Assembly: GCA_900155495.1 (NCBI GenBank) | Contig: FTLJ01000612.1 | Coordinates: 1-35,973 of the forward strand | Direction of reading: 5' to 3' | Source: Porogramme epimiltina | Lineage: Eukaryota; Basidiomycota; Agaricomycetes; Polyporales; Polyporaceae | Length of the DNA stretch: 35,973 bases | Shown: positions 1-11,036 of the stretch, one piece after another | Numbering within the stretch: position 1 is the first letter of the stretch | Layout: every line of letters begins with the position of its first letter | Notes under the pieces: generated by a model | Seen by the model: the letters and a program-made list of their open reading frames with translations, nothing else | What the model was told of the DNA's origin: nothing | Databases searched by the model: none | Program-made: the position numbers and the translations under genes

Positions 1-616
1 CACCCACCCTGCCCCAGGCTCCCGCCCGCCTCTCTCGGCGATCGGGTGAACACTCGGAGCCCAATTCCCCCGGCGCCCGCCACGCTCTTCACCGCATGAA
101 CGCGAGCGGCCGCGGCACCCACCCAGCCCCCCTAGCGTCCTGGCAAGGCGACAGTTAGCAGCGTGTAAGCATTATAGGCTGTTGGCACGTCGCTCGCTCA
201 GCCTTTCCTCACCAGCACTACGTCATACAGCACCGAAGCCTGATGGCCACGCGCACGGTCCGCGCAGTGCGCACTCCTGATCACGCACCGCCGCGTCGAC
301 CACGGCCCCTTCTCCCCATCGCGCCCGGTGCGCCCACGCACGCCCACCGTCGGCCTCGCTGCGTGCGTCCGCGCGTGCGTTACCGCCACCCAATTCGAAT
401 TCGCCCTTCCCAAATTACACTGATAAGGGCGGGCGCGCGACCCCGCGTCGCGCCCCAGACCACCGCGCATCGGGTGCGATGCCGCCGGCGCATCGACGCC
501 CCCCCCATGCCCCCGATCCCGAGCGGCGTACTTGCGCGCGTCCCTGCAAGGCAGGCCGGGCTGTGCTGTACTGAACGGCGGAGGCGGTGTTCTTGCCCGC
601 GCGTCCCTCAGATGTA

Positions 617-706
617 CACACGCACGCACGCATACTTGCACGCACGCACGCATGCATGACGCCGCGCGCTGGATGTGAGCGCGAGGGGTGGTGGTGGTGG
701 TGGTGG
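617..706. repeat. Microsatellites (ACGC)n and (GGT)n
   Basis: Two imperfect ACGC arrays of about 15 bases each, separated by a short spacer (617-653), are followed 30 bases on by seven near-perfect GGT triplets (687-706). These are simple-sequence repeats and create artefactual Thr/His/Arg or Val/Gly runs in translated frames. Confidence 0.85.
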
Positions 707-2468
707 AGGGCGCCGCTCCGAGCCTGCGTCAGAGCCCGCGAGTCACGGCTCGGCCGCGGCGCCCACCGCCGATTTTGTCGTCCCTTTACTTCTTCCCCCG
801 GAGTGCCCGCGGGATCGCGTGTCAGCGGGATTGGTCCGAGCGAGCTCGGGCCCTGCGCGCGCGCGCGCGCTCGGTGCGCCGTGGAGGAGGACGTCCCGCC
901 AGCGAGGCGCGTCCTGCTCTCCCTTCTTCTTCCTTCGATATCTCGAGTGCTTGCATGGTTGCTCACAGGCCCGGAAATGGCAGGACATCTGGGACGCGAG
1001 ATCCAGCGCCTCGCACTCACACGCGCGGGGGCGAGAATTCCAACCCGAATCCGGACGGGCCCTTGTCCATGCTGGAGGAGGCTAGAAGAGGAAGGAGGGC
1101 GCGCGCGCCGCTGCTGCGCACGTCGGCGGCAGCCACCCTGGAAGGGACTCCCTCCGAGGCAGCGTGCGTCGCGGTTGCGAATTCTCCTTCCGTATTGTCG
1201 CCGGGGGCCCAGTCGGCCGCCCTCGACGACAATTTGATCTCGAAATCCCTGGACAATTGGCGGACTAACGGCGCGCGTGCGCGTGCGCGTGCGTTCCCCA
1301 GGGCCCCCTCCCCCTCCCCTCCGCCGCCGCCAATTGACCCGCTCCCATTGTCATATTCGCTCCCAGCCGAAGCGCCTCAAGATGGAAGGAGGAGAAGGAG
1401 AAGAAGAAACACTAGGGGGAGGTGGGAGGCCCAGAGGAGGGCCCGCGCTGCCGCCCTGGCCCCTGCAAGTTCGAACGCCGACGCCGCCCGCGCGCGAGAC
1501 GTCGCGCGGCCGCAGCGGCCCCGCTGGGAGCGGGTTCGCGCCCTCTGATCGAACGCGAAGCCGCCGTAACCGCCATTTCCAAGAAACACACACAGAGACA
1601 CAGAGGGGCGAGGGAGCGCTCTCGCACGTACGCGCGTAGGCGCGTCATGTCATCGCGGGACGTACGGGCGCACTCGCCCACGTCGTCACGCGGATGCATA
1701 CCGACGACATCGCGGCGGCGCGCGCAGCACTGGCCTGCTAAGCCACCCCCTCCTCCCTGTCCTGTCTTCCCGGCCTGAGGCTCACCTCCTCGGACTCCCC
1801 AGGGCGCCGCGCCGCGCCCCCCATTGGCTACAGCCTCCCGGGATGCAGCAGGATCACCTCGCGCACGTATCCTCGAAACGAGAGCGAGACCAGCGCGGCC
1901 AAAGCCCGACGGGCGACGGACGACGGGCCCCTCGGTGGCTCGCGGCGTGCAGCGTGAGGGCAGCCCCCGCCTTGGGTGGGGGGCCACCGCGCGCGCGATC
2001 CGTTTACCCGTGCGTGCTTTAGACTTTTGGAGCGTCCGGGGGTTCGACCGCCGGCATCCCTCGCTCGGCCGTGACGTCGGGCTCGCAGCGGCTCGCAGCA
2101 GCAGCGCCAGGCTCGCCCGCCCTCATTCCTTCTATCCTTCCTTCCTTCTACGCCCGTCCGTAGCGGTAGCGACGCGCCCTGGCGGCGGGCACGCGCGAGA
2201 CCTACTTGCCCCACTTAGGGGCCTCAGCAACGGGCGGCGGCGGTGCCCGAGCGAGTGCCACGCACAGATCAGGGGGGGATACGCAAAACGTAAAGGGGGC
2301 GTCCGCGGACGTCCACAATGCGTCCAGCTGCCAGAGGGACCAGGGGCGCGCACGCACCAAGGGGGCCCAGTGCCCAGTGGCAGCGCGCGCAGCCTGCAGG
2401 CGGAGCTGCCCTCGTTCTCCGAGGCGGCCCGGCCTCGAGCCCGCGTCGAAGTCAAGACGCAAGGGGCA

Positions 2469-2484
2469 CGCGCGCGCGCGCGCG
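2469..2484. repeat. CG dinucleotide run
   Basis: An uninterrupted alternating CG run of about 16 bases. A similar GC run lies at 855-870. Such runs are simple repeats and can adopt Z-DNA; no other function is visible. Confidence 0.8.
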
Positions 2485-3193
2485 GGGCCGTCCTCCTGAA
2501 GGCTGAAGGCTGAGGCCTGAGCCTTGGGGCCTGAGCTGCTTGAGGCTTCGGAGCGGGCGTACCTGTGCGGTCACACGCCCGAGGAAGAAGGACGGGTGCG
2601 CGTCGGCCCGAGAGCACGCTTCTCCAGGCGGCTCGAGGTGCGCTTCTCGTTGGCGGACCGCCAGGGGTTGTAGGGGTTGTACTTACGGTGCGGTGCGCGA
2701 GAGCGCTGCGAGGCGGGCAGGAGGACCTGAGAACTCAAGTACTCAGGGCGCGCGGCGGTGATGGATGAGATCACAGGGGCGCGCGAGGCGACGCGGCCAT
2801 ACGAGGCGCGAGCGGGCTGCCCTGAGCTAAAGCACGGCCGCGGTGCGAGCTCGTGCTCGTGCGCGGCGGCGCGGGAGGCAACTACTTATCGGGCCCGCAT
2901 ACATTCGTTCCTGCTTACCGCCCACAGACCGTCGCGGCGCACAGCCGCCAAGCGAGTGCGAGAAGAGGAGATATCGCGCCACCGGCGGGGACCCCAAGAA
3001 CCTCTAAATATCCAGCCCTTCGCGGCCGGGCCCCAGCCCCAGCATTTATTTCCCTACGGTGCTCGCGCGTCGGGGCCGGGTTCGGGTTTCCTGTGGACGA
3101 CGAAGGTGCGGTGCGGGAAGTCGCGTCGGCACAGCCCGGCCACGCGACGACGCTGCGGGCCGAAGGGGTCGCGGGTAGCATCCGGATACTCAC

Positions 3194-3246
3194 GTCGGGC
3201 AGGCGAAAGCAGTGACGAGGGCGAGGCAGATCAGTGTAGCGCCCAT
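3194..3246 (-). CDS. Possible first exon of a small secreted protein
   Basis: Reading leftward, an ATG at 3246 opens a 17-codon frame that translates to a classic signal-peptide profile, MGATLICLALVTAFACP, with a hydrophobic core and small residues before a Cys-Pro. The frame ends at a perfect fungal donor (GTGAGTAT) just below 3194. A possible acceptor follows about 41 bases on and would give a Cys-containing protein of about 95 residues, but that second exon has no recognisable features. I cannot name a family. In GC-rich DNA a short hydrophobic frame plus a donor can arise by chance, so this is only a candidate. Confidence 0.2.
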
Positions 3247-3584
3247 TTAGGCAGGCACTGTGGATGGGCTGCGTCCTCGTCTCTGCGCAGACCGAGGGCA
3301 GCGGGACCACCCATTTGCCGGCTGGAGGCACACGCCGTAAGAGGGTGGAAGTTAGCGGTTGGCAGGTTCTCCGGGAGCGATTGCAGCGGAATCCGACTTA
3401 ACACCACATGGGTGCAGTGGTACGGCACGACATTGGAGTCGAGATCTCATTATTATGCGTATTAGGAAGCCTTCTCTCCGTAACGGTACAGTACTAGGAA
3501 CGCAGGGGTACGGTCAAGGCACGCAGAAGTGGGAAGCCGGGGGAAGCCTTTCGAACATTGACGCCTTCTTTCGAGGACCTGAGA

Positions 3585-5122
3585 TTACGAGAATATGTGA
3601 CAGCCCGCGAAATCCTTCATAAAACGCGTGAGTTAGCAGACGACTTCAGCGGATCATACATGACGGCAGGCACTCACGTCCGCGGGGTCGTTGAACCTCA
3701 GGCCCACGTCCAGCCCCGAAATCGTCTGCATCTCTTCTTCGCTTAGCTCAAGCCCCGCACCCGCGCATGCGAGGTTTTCGCGCATCATGTCTTCTGCGTC
3801 TGCTTTGGGGATGATAGCGAGGCCACGTTGCACGGCCCACCTCAGCACTACTTGTGCCGGAGTCGCGCCCGGGTGCGCTCCGGCGATGGCGACCACCGCC
3901 GGGTGCGTGAACAGTGGTTGGGTGTTCAGCGATTTGGCTGACTGGAATACCCTGAAACCGAGGGGTCCAAAGGAGGAGTATGCGGTCACCGCGAGCCCCC
4001 GCGATTGCGCGTACGCGACCGCGCGCGGCTGCACATTGTACGGGTGGATTTCTTGGGGCGGGCGCGGGTCAGGTCAGTGTCACGCGACCTCAGCGGACAG
4101 AAATAGAGCGCACCGATCTGTAGGACGGATGGCTTGATCCTGGCGTATTTCAGGAGATCCATAAGCAACACGCTGCTCATGTTTGACACCCCGAGATGCC
4201 GGATGAGGCCCGCGTCGACGAGTTCTTCGAGCGCTTCCCACGTTTCCCGAAGGGGCACCGGTTCGTGCTTTACTTCGCTCTTCCCGTCGACGTACCACCC
4301 GGGCGGGTACCTTTCATCGGGTGATACGTATGCCAGTGATATCGCTGTGGAATTAAGGGGTTCAAATAAGTAGATATCCCCACTGCTACGTCATAGCTGA
4401 CAAAGACTTGAGTGAATGAAAGGATACTCACGGAAGTGCACATAATACAAGTCAAAGTAGTCGACGCCCCAGTCCTTCAGCGAGCGCTCTACCGCCTCCC
4501 GCACATGCGCGCGGGCGTGGAACGTGTTCCAGAGCTTGGACACGACCCACACGTCCCCGCGAGCCACGACGCCGTCCGAGACCGCGCGCCGGAGGCCCTC
4601 GCCGCATTCCTTCTCGTTGCCGTAGTCTGCCGCACAAGCCCGGAGTCAGCTGCGTGCCCAAACGTCGAGCCTCGGAGCAATGCTCTCTGCGACCGTGCCC
4701 GCGGTCCGACCGGCGGCCGCCGGCGGGTCCAGTCACGGTGGGCGGACGTGGTGATCGCACCCGGGCCCCACCGTAGCCGTGCACGTCCATGATGCACCCC
4801 CGCAGTCGAAAGAACCCCTCCCTTACTCCGCACAAATCGGATACGGCGCTGCGCGATAGAAGGTTCGAGAGGGGATCGATGAAGGGGAACACTCGGTGTG
4901 CACGGGAGGGGAGAGGCGCGGCTACAGCGAGCAATGCCGGCTCGTAAGGGGAGTCAAAACGTGCCACGTACCACATGCGCCGTCGATGAGCCTGTAGCCG
5001 ACCTTGAGACCGGTATAAACGGCTTCGGTTGCTTTTTCGCCGGTGTGTTTCCAAGTGCCCATGCCCACTTGGGGCAACTGGTCACCGTTCCTGAGGGACA
5101 GTGTTGGATAGAGCGATGTCAT
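3585..5122 (-). CDS. Aldo-keto reductase, D-xylose reductase type
   Basis: Predicted NAD(P)H-dependent cytosolic reductase of the AKR2 type, which reduces aldoses such as xylose to polyols. Exons (minus strand): 4972-5122, 4432-4626, 4114-4344, 3678-4051, 3585-3614. All junctions keep frame and give 326 residues, the usual family length. The catalytic tetrad is present: Asp47 (in GYRLID), Tyr52 (DYGNE), Lys81 (SKLWN) and His114 (YYVHF). The family motif GLRFNDP lies near the C-terminus. The cofactor loop reads IPKADAEDMMREN: the basic Lys275 is kept, but positions equivalent to Asn276 and Arg280 of Candida tenuis xylose reductase are Asp277 and Met281. Intron 1 is 345 nt, far longer than the others, and separates the catalytic Asp and Tyr. 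The last exon encodes only DFAGCHIFS. Substrate is inferred from family resemblance. Confidence 0.92.
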
Positions 5123-6247
5123 CGTGGTGAGGGGGTAGGGCTGTGCTGATGGATGTCAGCCGTGGATGACGAGTGGTGGCCGATGGTGTTGGTTATGGTT
5201 CGGTGGAGTAGTGTTTGCTTCCTGTGAAGCACAGTGAGACCAGAGAGCACGCTACAACGAAGATTTTATACCTCTGACGAGTGAGGGGCGGATCTTGTAC
5301 TGGCTGCTCACTCATCGCTCTGAACAGTCGGGCTGAGACCAGCCGCGGCCAGTCTCCCAGAGTACAGGGAGGAATGCACTAACGGCGGGACAACCCATAG
5401 GACGAGGCGGGGTCCGCGAGGAATGTCCGCACCTGGACCCCGGGAAGGAATCCGGAGGTGGCCGTACCCAGTACGAGGTGCCTGTGAGGAAGGGCCTCTG
5501 GTCAATGATAGGTTCAGATCTCAGAACTCGTGACGGTCCAAAAGGCTTGCCTGGGCATCAATCCTTGACCTAGAACGTTGTCGCCCGGAAGGACCCATTT
5601 CCAAATTCAGACCCGGGCCGGTTCGGTGGGTTTGCCGGGTACGCATGACCGAGGGAGCCCGAAGAAGAACTTACATTTACCAAACATCCCGTCCAGTGTG
5701 CGCGCTTCCGTCCTATCGCCGATATATATGATCCGTCGCATGGGTAAATGTGGCCTGTAGGTGGGATGAAAAAGTGAATTTCAAACAGCTGGCTACTCAA
5801 GAGCTGACATTCGAAGCCTCTGCACCCGGAAGACAGTCTCACAATGATGAGAGCGGCATTTGCAAAGGTGGTCAAGAGAACGAAGTGGCTGATGGAGTTA
5901 AGAAGCACAGCATCCCCTGTCAAGTAATCGCCGTGTCGCTCGGAGGGAATCCTCTACCAAATTCAAACAGCAATCCCCTCAAGCCCGATGCTCAGCCCTC
6001 CACGACGTGTGCTGAAATTCGAAAAGCACAGCTACGTGTCAGAGAATCGATCCGCGCCCAAAATCAAACGGTCAACGTCATATCTGTACATTGACTGAAA
6101 CGCCTGCGTCCGGCGACGAACGGGCACAAAAACTTGTCCTCCGTATCCACAACATTTGCCATTATCTTCCGCACGTTCATTTGCACCTCGCTATATCTGC
6201 CGTCCGAGAATACAAGAATTGATGGTGCGGCCGACGGTGCCACCCCA
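5123..6247. other. Intergenic region, no supportable gene
   Basis: This stretch lies between the start of the reductase gene and the end of PEX5, both on the minus strand. It must hold the reductase promoter and the PEX5 3' flank. Two overlapping open frames of about 115 codons exist (plus 5750-6094, minus 5570-5923). The minus one begins with a hydrophobic stretch (residues 5-30), but neither resembles a family I know and neither has convincing exon neighbours. I leave both uncalled. Confidence 0.5.
5263..5270 (-). promoter_or_regulatory. TATA box of the xylose reductase gene
   Basis: On the minus strand the sequence reads TATAAAAT about 140 bases upstream of the ATG at 5122. Its place and sequence fit a core promoter TATA element with a leader of roughly 110 bases. 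Confidence 0.55.
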
Positions 6248-9200
6248 TCACTGCATCTGGAAGTTGAGGCGGAATGCTGTAATGAGTAGCAAGCGAAGAT
6301 CGGTTAGCAACCTTGCCCGATCTGCCAGAAAAAACCGACCGGCGCTCGACCGCCCGTCTCGTCTGAGGGCGATGACGAATGATATCACGTCGGAAAGAAA
6401 ATAGCGGGCGGATGGCCTACGGGCACCGGCGAGTGTGGCCAGGGAGATGAAAAAACATCGCGTACCTTCCAAATCCCGGCGGTCGCAAAGCGTAGCGAGG
6501 TCTAGTCGCTGCATGTGAAGACAGCACGTCTTGAGCGAATCCCAGAGCGTGTCGGACGTCACACCACGGTTATCCGCGTCGCCGCTCGAGTCGCGTACGC
6601 TGTCGCTGTCTTGTAGAAGGAGGGCATCGAGCGTGTGCTGTGCAGCCTCGTCATACCGCTAATAGATATCATGATTAATTCGTCAGCGTCCTCGGGGTCT
6701 CAATAGCGGTCAAATGGGGCTCACCCGGAGGTTCGTGCACGAGATTCCCAGGTTAAATCTGGTTTAGCGGATGATCACATTGCGATATTAGAACATCGCC
6801 CCAAGGTCTCCGGGAGACGCCCGGCCAGCGTGCGCGGGTCATCACTCATCTACTCACCGTGCCCTGATGTACCCCGGATTTAGCTCAAGAGCGGTGTAAT
6901 AGTATTGAAGCGCTTCGTCAGGGTGCCCGCTGTTGGCAAGCGTTGCGCCGACCCGATTGTATAGTAGCCAGTCCTGCCAACGGCAAAGGCTGGATATCAG
7001 GTACTCCCGCCCTGAAATCCGAATGGGAAGAAAGCACCACGTACGTCCGGGCGCACTGCTAGCGCCGTGATAAAACAGTCGCGGGCCTTGGCGTATTCCT
7101 GCAGTATCAGGGCTCGGTAAGACAAGTGCCTTGCCTGACACACCCGGTGCAGGCTGACTGCCCGGCCATGTAAGCAGCGGCCTCACGTACCTCATTTGTG
7201 TTTAGCAGCACCGCAAGCGCGATCTGGATGTCCGCATCAATCTCTCCCCCAGCATTCTCACGAACTATGCTCATGAGGCACTGCATAAGATGGGTGAGCT
7301 GCTCGCTGGGGCGCGCGTCGGCCGCTTCGGGGTTCAGCGCGCGGAACTGCACGACCGCAGCCGCATACCGCTCATTACGCTCAACCCACTCTCGGATGGC
7401 AGTATACGCGCCCATGCGGCTGCCCTCGTTCGTATGGGAGACCGCGAGGGCGAGCCAGGCCGAGAGCAGGGTCGGGTCGAGTTCGAGCGCGCGGCGGAGA
7501 GCTTGAACCGCCTTCTGCTCGCGCTCGTTCTCCTGCTGCTTGACGCCAAGCTCGAACCACCGGCTCGCGTTCGTCGGCTCGCGTTGCACCGCCGCCTCCA
7601 TCTCGAGAACGCTCTGTCATCGCGCGCACGATATCAGAAGTTGTGGGCGAGGCACTGGGCGCGGGCGGCGTACCTCGTAGAGCGTCTCTGATAGCCCGGA
7701 GTGGGATGTATGGTGTTTCGTCCGGGAAGCCTCACCGCTAAGATAGGGGTTGTTCGTCTGGAACTGGTAGTTCGATAACGGCCTCAGGCCGTATGCTGTA
7801 GCCTCGAACGCATCCCAATCCCGCTGCAGTGCGTCCCACTCCGCAGCCTGCGGCCCCATCCGGGTGGCTTGGCCCTGCCGCATGTTGTTCGCTAATCCCT
7901 GTTGCATCGCGATGTAGTCCTCGTTCTCCCGCCGGAAATAGGCATCGTTGGGGTCTTCCCCACGCAAAACTCCGTCTTCGTCGTAGGTTTGTTCCCGTGC
8001 CGCAGTTGTGGCCCCAGTAGGGTTGACCGTGATGGGCCGCGCTATTGCGGGTATCTGGATGATATTCGCAGCTGGGATATCCACGGCACGCCCCTTCCCT
8101 TTGGTATTCATCGGAGCCTCCACGCCGCCGGTAGTGTCAGACCGCTGGACCATGTCGTTACCCTCCACAACCACTTCGCCATCGCGCAGTTGACGCATTA
8201 ACCCCATAAACGCGCTGTTCTTGAACTTCGGATTCGTCTCGCTTTTTACCGTGTCGATGAGAAGCGCGGCAGTTCGCGCAAGCTCGTCGGGATTGTGAGG
8301 ACGCGTATTGGCGGGTGTCTCAACCACAGACTCAGTTTCTTTGAGGAGAGCCATTGCGTCGCCAGAAGATCGTGCTGACAGTTCCTGTGCTCGGAATTCA
8401 AGATCCCATTTCGAAGCTTTTACGAATAAGCGGCTGGACCCTGGATGCGAAAAGAGCACTCACCTTCTGTACTCGATTGCGCGAATGCAGAGAGGGGCTG
8501 CGGTGGGGCCACAAACTGCGCAGCTCCTATCCCGACAGGTAGGTTCCATGACATGCCTAGAATTTCATTCATTCAGCCACCGAGTCTCCCACGTTAGTCC
8601 AAGAGGGCGGAGGATGAAATGCGGTCTGACACGGAATTTGGATGTGGTCGAACATACTTATTTGCATCCGCGCATTCTCTAATGGCAGGTGGATGCGCCC
8701 ATGAAAAAGGGTTTACGCGTGTGTACAGCGGGGTGTCTCATGCCGGTGTTTGGATAAGATAGAAGACATACCTCGCATGAAAGCCCCCGGGGCGTTCTGA
8801 GGCACCGGCGACACAGTGTGTTCCATAGACATTCCTTCACGAATGGCACCCACACCTATCGTGCTTGAGTTCATGCTTGGACCTGGCTGCTGTAGCATAA
8901 AGTCGGTGGCCCACGAGCTGGCGGCCTGCAATTGAGGTGATTGCACGGGTGGCTGAGCATGAAGAAGTGACTGCCCATGGACCGCAGGAAGATTGTGATG
9001 GAGTAAAGAAAGGTCAAAGGAAGATGGTGCAGGTATGTTCGGGGCAGTGGAAGGGGCTGCAGAGAAGAACCTTGCGGCATCTTGGTTCGCGCCCGGTGTG
9101 GCGGAATATTGGCTACGGAAAGCCTACATGCGAAGGCGGTCACGCGACGAGAGGACAGTAGTTGGGGTACAACGTACCTCCTTAGAAGAACCCGCCCTCC

Positions 9201-9373
9201 CCGCGGCGAATTGATCCTACAAGAACAATATCTCTTGAGAACATGTCTGACGGTGTGCATTGACTCGTACGCACTTGCTGGATTCCTCTGTCCTGGTCAA
9301 AGCGCTTAGACAGGCCTTGCAAAGGGTTGGAGGGTCCGCATTCGGCGCCATTGACAAGCATCGGTAGAGACAT
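6248..9373 (-). CDS. PEX5: Peroxisomal targeting signal 1 receptor PEX5
   Basis: Cycling receptor that binds C-terminal SKL-type signals in the cytosol and delivers cargo to the peroxisomal docking complex. Exons: 9275-9373, 9178-9216, 8772-9123, 8464-8556, 7674-8416, 7191-7613, 7045-7098, 6858-6973, 6725-6758, 6466-6658, 6248-6276. All eleven keep frame and give 724 residues. The N-terminus has the conserved Cys12 in NGAECGPSNPLQ, the position of the regulatory cysteine used for monoubiquitination in export. Diaromatic WxxxF motifs for PEX14/PEX13 binding are WATDF (117-121) and WDLEF (198-202). The conserved block NPKFKNSAFMGLMRQLRD precedes the TPR domain (about 440-690), with the typical LGVKQQENERE and RVGATLANSGHPDEAL helices. 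The protein ends EAFRLNFQMQ on a 29-nt exon reached through a 189-nt intron; the acceptor was chosen because it restores the family's AFR-type tail. Confidence 0.95.
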
Positions 9374-9854
9374 TGTGAGTAGCGTGAAGCAGGCAGCCAA
9401 GGGAACAGAGATAAGATGTGTACGAAGGCTAGAGGAGTGCCCGTCGGTGACTGCTCTCGGCCGCACGGGTCCGGCTGCACGAATGCGAGGCCGCCGAGGT
9501 GTACAACAAGCGCCCACGGCCAGCCCCACCAGCCGGAGCTAGAACGCACGTGAAATTGCCTCCACGCCTCCTTAGTATCCGCTTTAACCCCCTACATTTA
9601 TTCGTTTGCTTCTGGTTTCGCAATGCCACATAGTTTGTGGACATCCTCACCTCTGGCCATGGTATTTTAACAGGATTTTATTACATTTTACGGAGACAAC
9701 AAAAGCGATTACACAAGCAAGCAGTCACTACGCGACACAGACAATCATATGTACTACATACGCGTCGCGATCATTGAAGTACCGCACCGGTCACGAATTG
9801 AACAAAGAAAGAAAGCAAACGGAGCTGAGTGATACACCAGCATAAGCAACGCGC
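9374..9854. other. Intergenic: PEX5 promoter and F-box gene 3' flank
   Basis: About 480 bases between two minus-strand genes. The half nearest the F-box gene (9590-9850) is clearly more AT-rich than its surroundings, as expected for a fungal 3' flank. The part nearest 9373 should hold the PEX5 promoter and leader. No TATA box, ORF or repeat stands out. Confidence 0.5.
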
Positions 9855-11036
9855 TCATCTGTGCTTGACGTGCAATATGCCTCGCGCGTCGAGCCCAGCC
9901 AACTGGACCCGCACAAAGGTGGCGAACAATTCCGCCTTGACGTTTCGACTGATCTGAACTATGACCCTCGTCATCGATTTGAAGCGCGCCTCCTCTAGCA
10001 CCCGCCCGACGGGGCGCATGTCGATTGCTCCCCACCCTTTCTCCGCTGCCTCGAAGGCGGAAAGAACGAGTTTGATACGTTTCAACTTCTCTCCACCAGC
10101 GGTTGCCAGAAGACTGGAAACCCAACACGGGAAGGCATGGAAAATTTGAGAGTATCGTGCCAGGATTTTCACTTTCAAGGTGAGAAGCACAAGTTTAGGA
10201 CAGTGCTCTAGCGACAGGGGCAAATTACCGCCTAGAACAACGGTCAGTCGACCGGCACAACGAAACGTGGATGAGGACGACTCACTCTGCCGGACAGTTA
10301 CGTAGCCGAGCCCAAGGTCCAGCTCAAGCAAGTTAGGTCCCACACCTTTCAGGAAGTTGTCGAACAAAGGAACATGGCCATATTCTATGCGTATCCTCAA
10401 GATCGCCAGATTTGTGTACGCCTCGGGGCAGCTAAGGACGATGGACAAGACGGCATTCGGCAGCATTGGTTGATGTTCTACCCCAACGAGTGACAGCGAC
10501 CACACGTTTTGCACTGCAGCTGTGCCCGGGGCGAGAACTGGCGCGCGATTGAAAACCCTCGTGTGGGCGATGTCGACATCCTTTAGGTGTGGCAGCGCGG
10601 CGAAAAGGGCCAGGAACTCGGCGGAATGGCGTACATCGCAACCACGGAGGCTGAGTTGCTGAATCGTCTGGTTGTTCATGGATAACAAAGATAGCAGCCA
10701 GGGTTCCCATGCAGGCATTTCAACGAGACGTAACAGTCGGATACGGGTGGGATATAGGCTTGGCGGGAGGCGGTCGGGAATCCGTCCAAATCGCACGAGG
10801 GTCAACTCCTGAATGTGGTCGGCGAGCTGCGCATGCAGTTTCATAGCTGCACAGAATGCATCCAAGTTGTTTCCGCTGAGGGTGACGACTTTGTATAGAT
10901 TACGCTGCGCTTGGTCGGTCCATAACTTGCATGTGAGGCTGCACGCCCAGAGGGTTTTGGTATCGCCAACCAGGAAGTCGAGGATGTGCCAATGAAGTTC
11001 GGGTGGGATGTTTCCGATGGCGGATAGCAGAGGCAT
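9855..11036 (-). CDS. F-box protein with LRR-like C-terminal part
   Basis: Predicted substrate adaptor of an SCF ubiquitin ligase. The N-terminus carries an F-box (about residues 8-50: IPPELHWHILDFLVGD, then WACSLTCKLWTDQAQRNLYK), the SKP1-binding motif. The rest is leucine-rich with regularly spaced hydrophobic segments, like the degenerate leucine-rich repeats of the many basidiomycete F-box proteins. I chose the ATG at 11036 rather than the upstream in-frame one at 11168 because the F-box then starts near residue 8, as usual in this family. A 54-nt segment, 10232-10285, has a perfect GTGAGT donor, a CTGAC branch site and a TAG acceptor but is a multiple of three and stop-free. Spliced, the protein has 375 residues; unspliced, 393. 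Target unknown. Confidence 0.85.
   Translation of the reverse strand: MPLLSAIGNIPPELHWHILDFLVGDTKTLWACSLTCKLWTDQAQRNLYKVVTLSGNNLDAFCAAMKLHAQLADHIQELTLVRFGRIPDRLPPSLYPTRIRLLRLVEMPAWEPWLLSLLSMNNQTIQQLSLRGCDVRHSAEFLALFAALPHLKDVDIAHTRVFNRAPVLAPGTAAVQNVWSLSLVGVEHQPMLPNAVLSIVLSCPEAYTNLAILRIRIEYGHVPLFDNFLKGVGPNLLELDLGLGYVTVRQSESSSSTFRCAGRLTVVLGGNLPLSLEHCPKLVLLTLKVKILARYSQIFHAFPCWVSSLLATAGGEKLKRIKLVLSAFEAAEKGWGAIDMRPVGRVLEEARFKSMTRVIVQISRNVKAELFATFVRVQLAGLDARGILHVKHR
10232..10285 (-). other. In-frame, stop-free intron of the F-box gene
   Basis: GTGAGTCG donor, CTGAC branch-like site 14 bases before the end, and TTCTAG acceptor. It is 54 nt, exactly 18 codons without a stop. Removing it joins VTVRQS to GGNLPLSLEHC. 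Automated ORF calling reads through it, so the protein may be annotated 18 residues too long, or both forms may exist. Confidence 0.75.

Larger units (their letters stand above)
1..3584. other. GC-rich region without a supportable gene
   Basis: I see no recognisable protein in this stretch. The many long open frames overlap each other on both strands, have Arg/Ala/Pro/Gly-rich compositions typical of random translation of GC-rich DNA, and none shows a known domain. It carries simple repeats: imperfect ACGC tracts (about 617-653), a GGT run (687-706), GC dinucleotide runs (855-870 and 2469-2484) and purine tracts near 1385-1410. The only gene-like signal is a short signal-peptide-like exon on the minus strand at 3194-3246, listed separately. 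The right end holds the 3' flank of the aldo-keto reductase gene. It may be the long upstream region of a gene lying left of the window. Confidence 0.6.

Noticed and set aside
2035..2075. tRNA-like GGTTCGA box
   Set aside because: No complementary T-stem, acceptor stem or A-box upstream; similar GGTTCGA strings at 15645 and 27073 also fail.
415..2617. Many long overlapping open frames on both strands
   Set aside because: They overlap in all frames, are Arg/Ala/Pro/Gly-rich and contain no domain; this is what GC-rich DNA with few stop codons produces.
5570..6094. Two opposing 115-codon frames between the reductase and PEX5
   Set aside because: They overlap each other, match no family and have no splice partners; the hydrophobic start of the minus frame is not enough.
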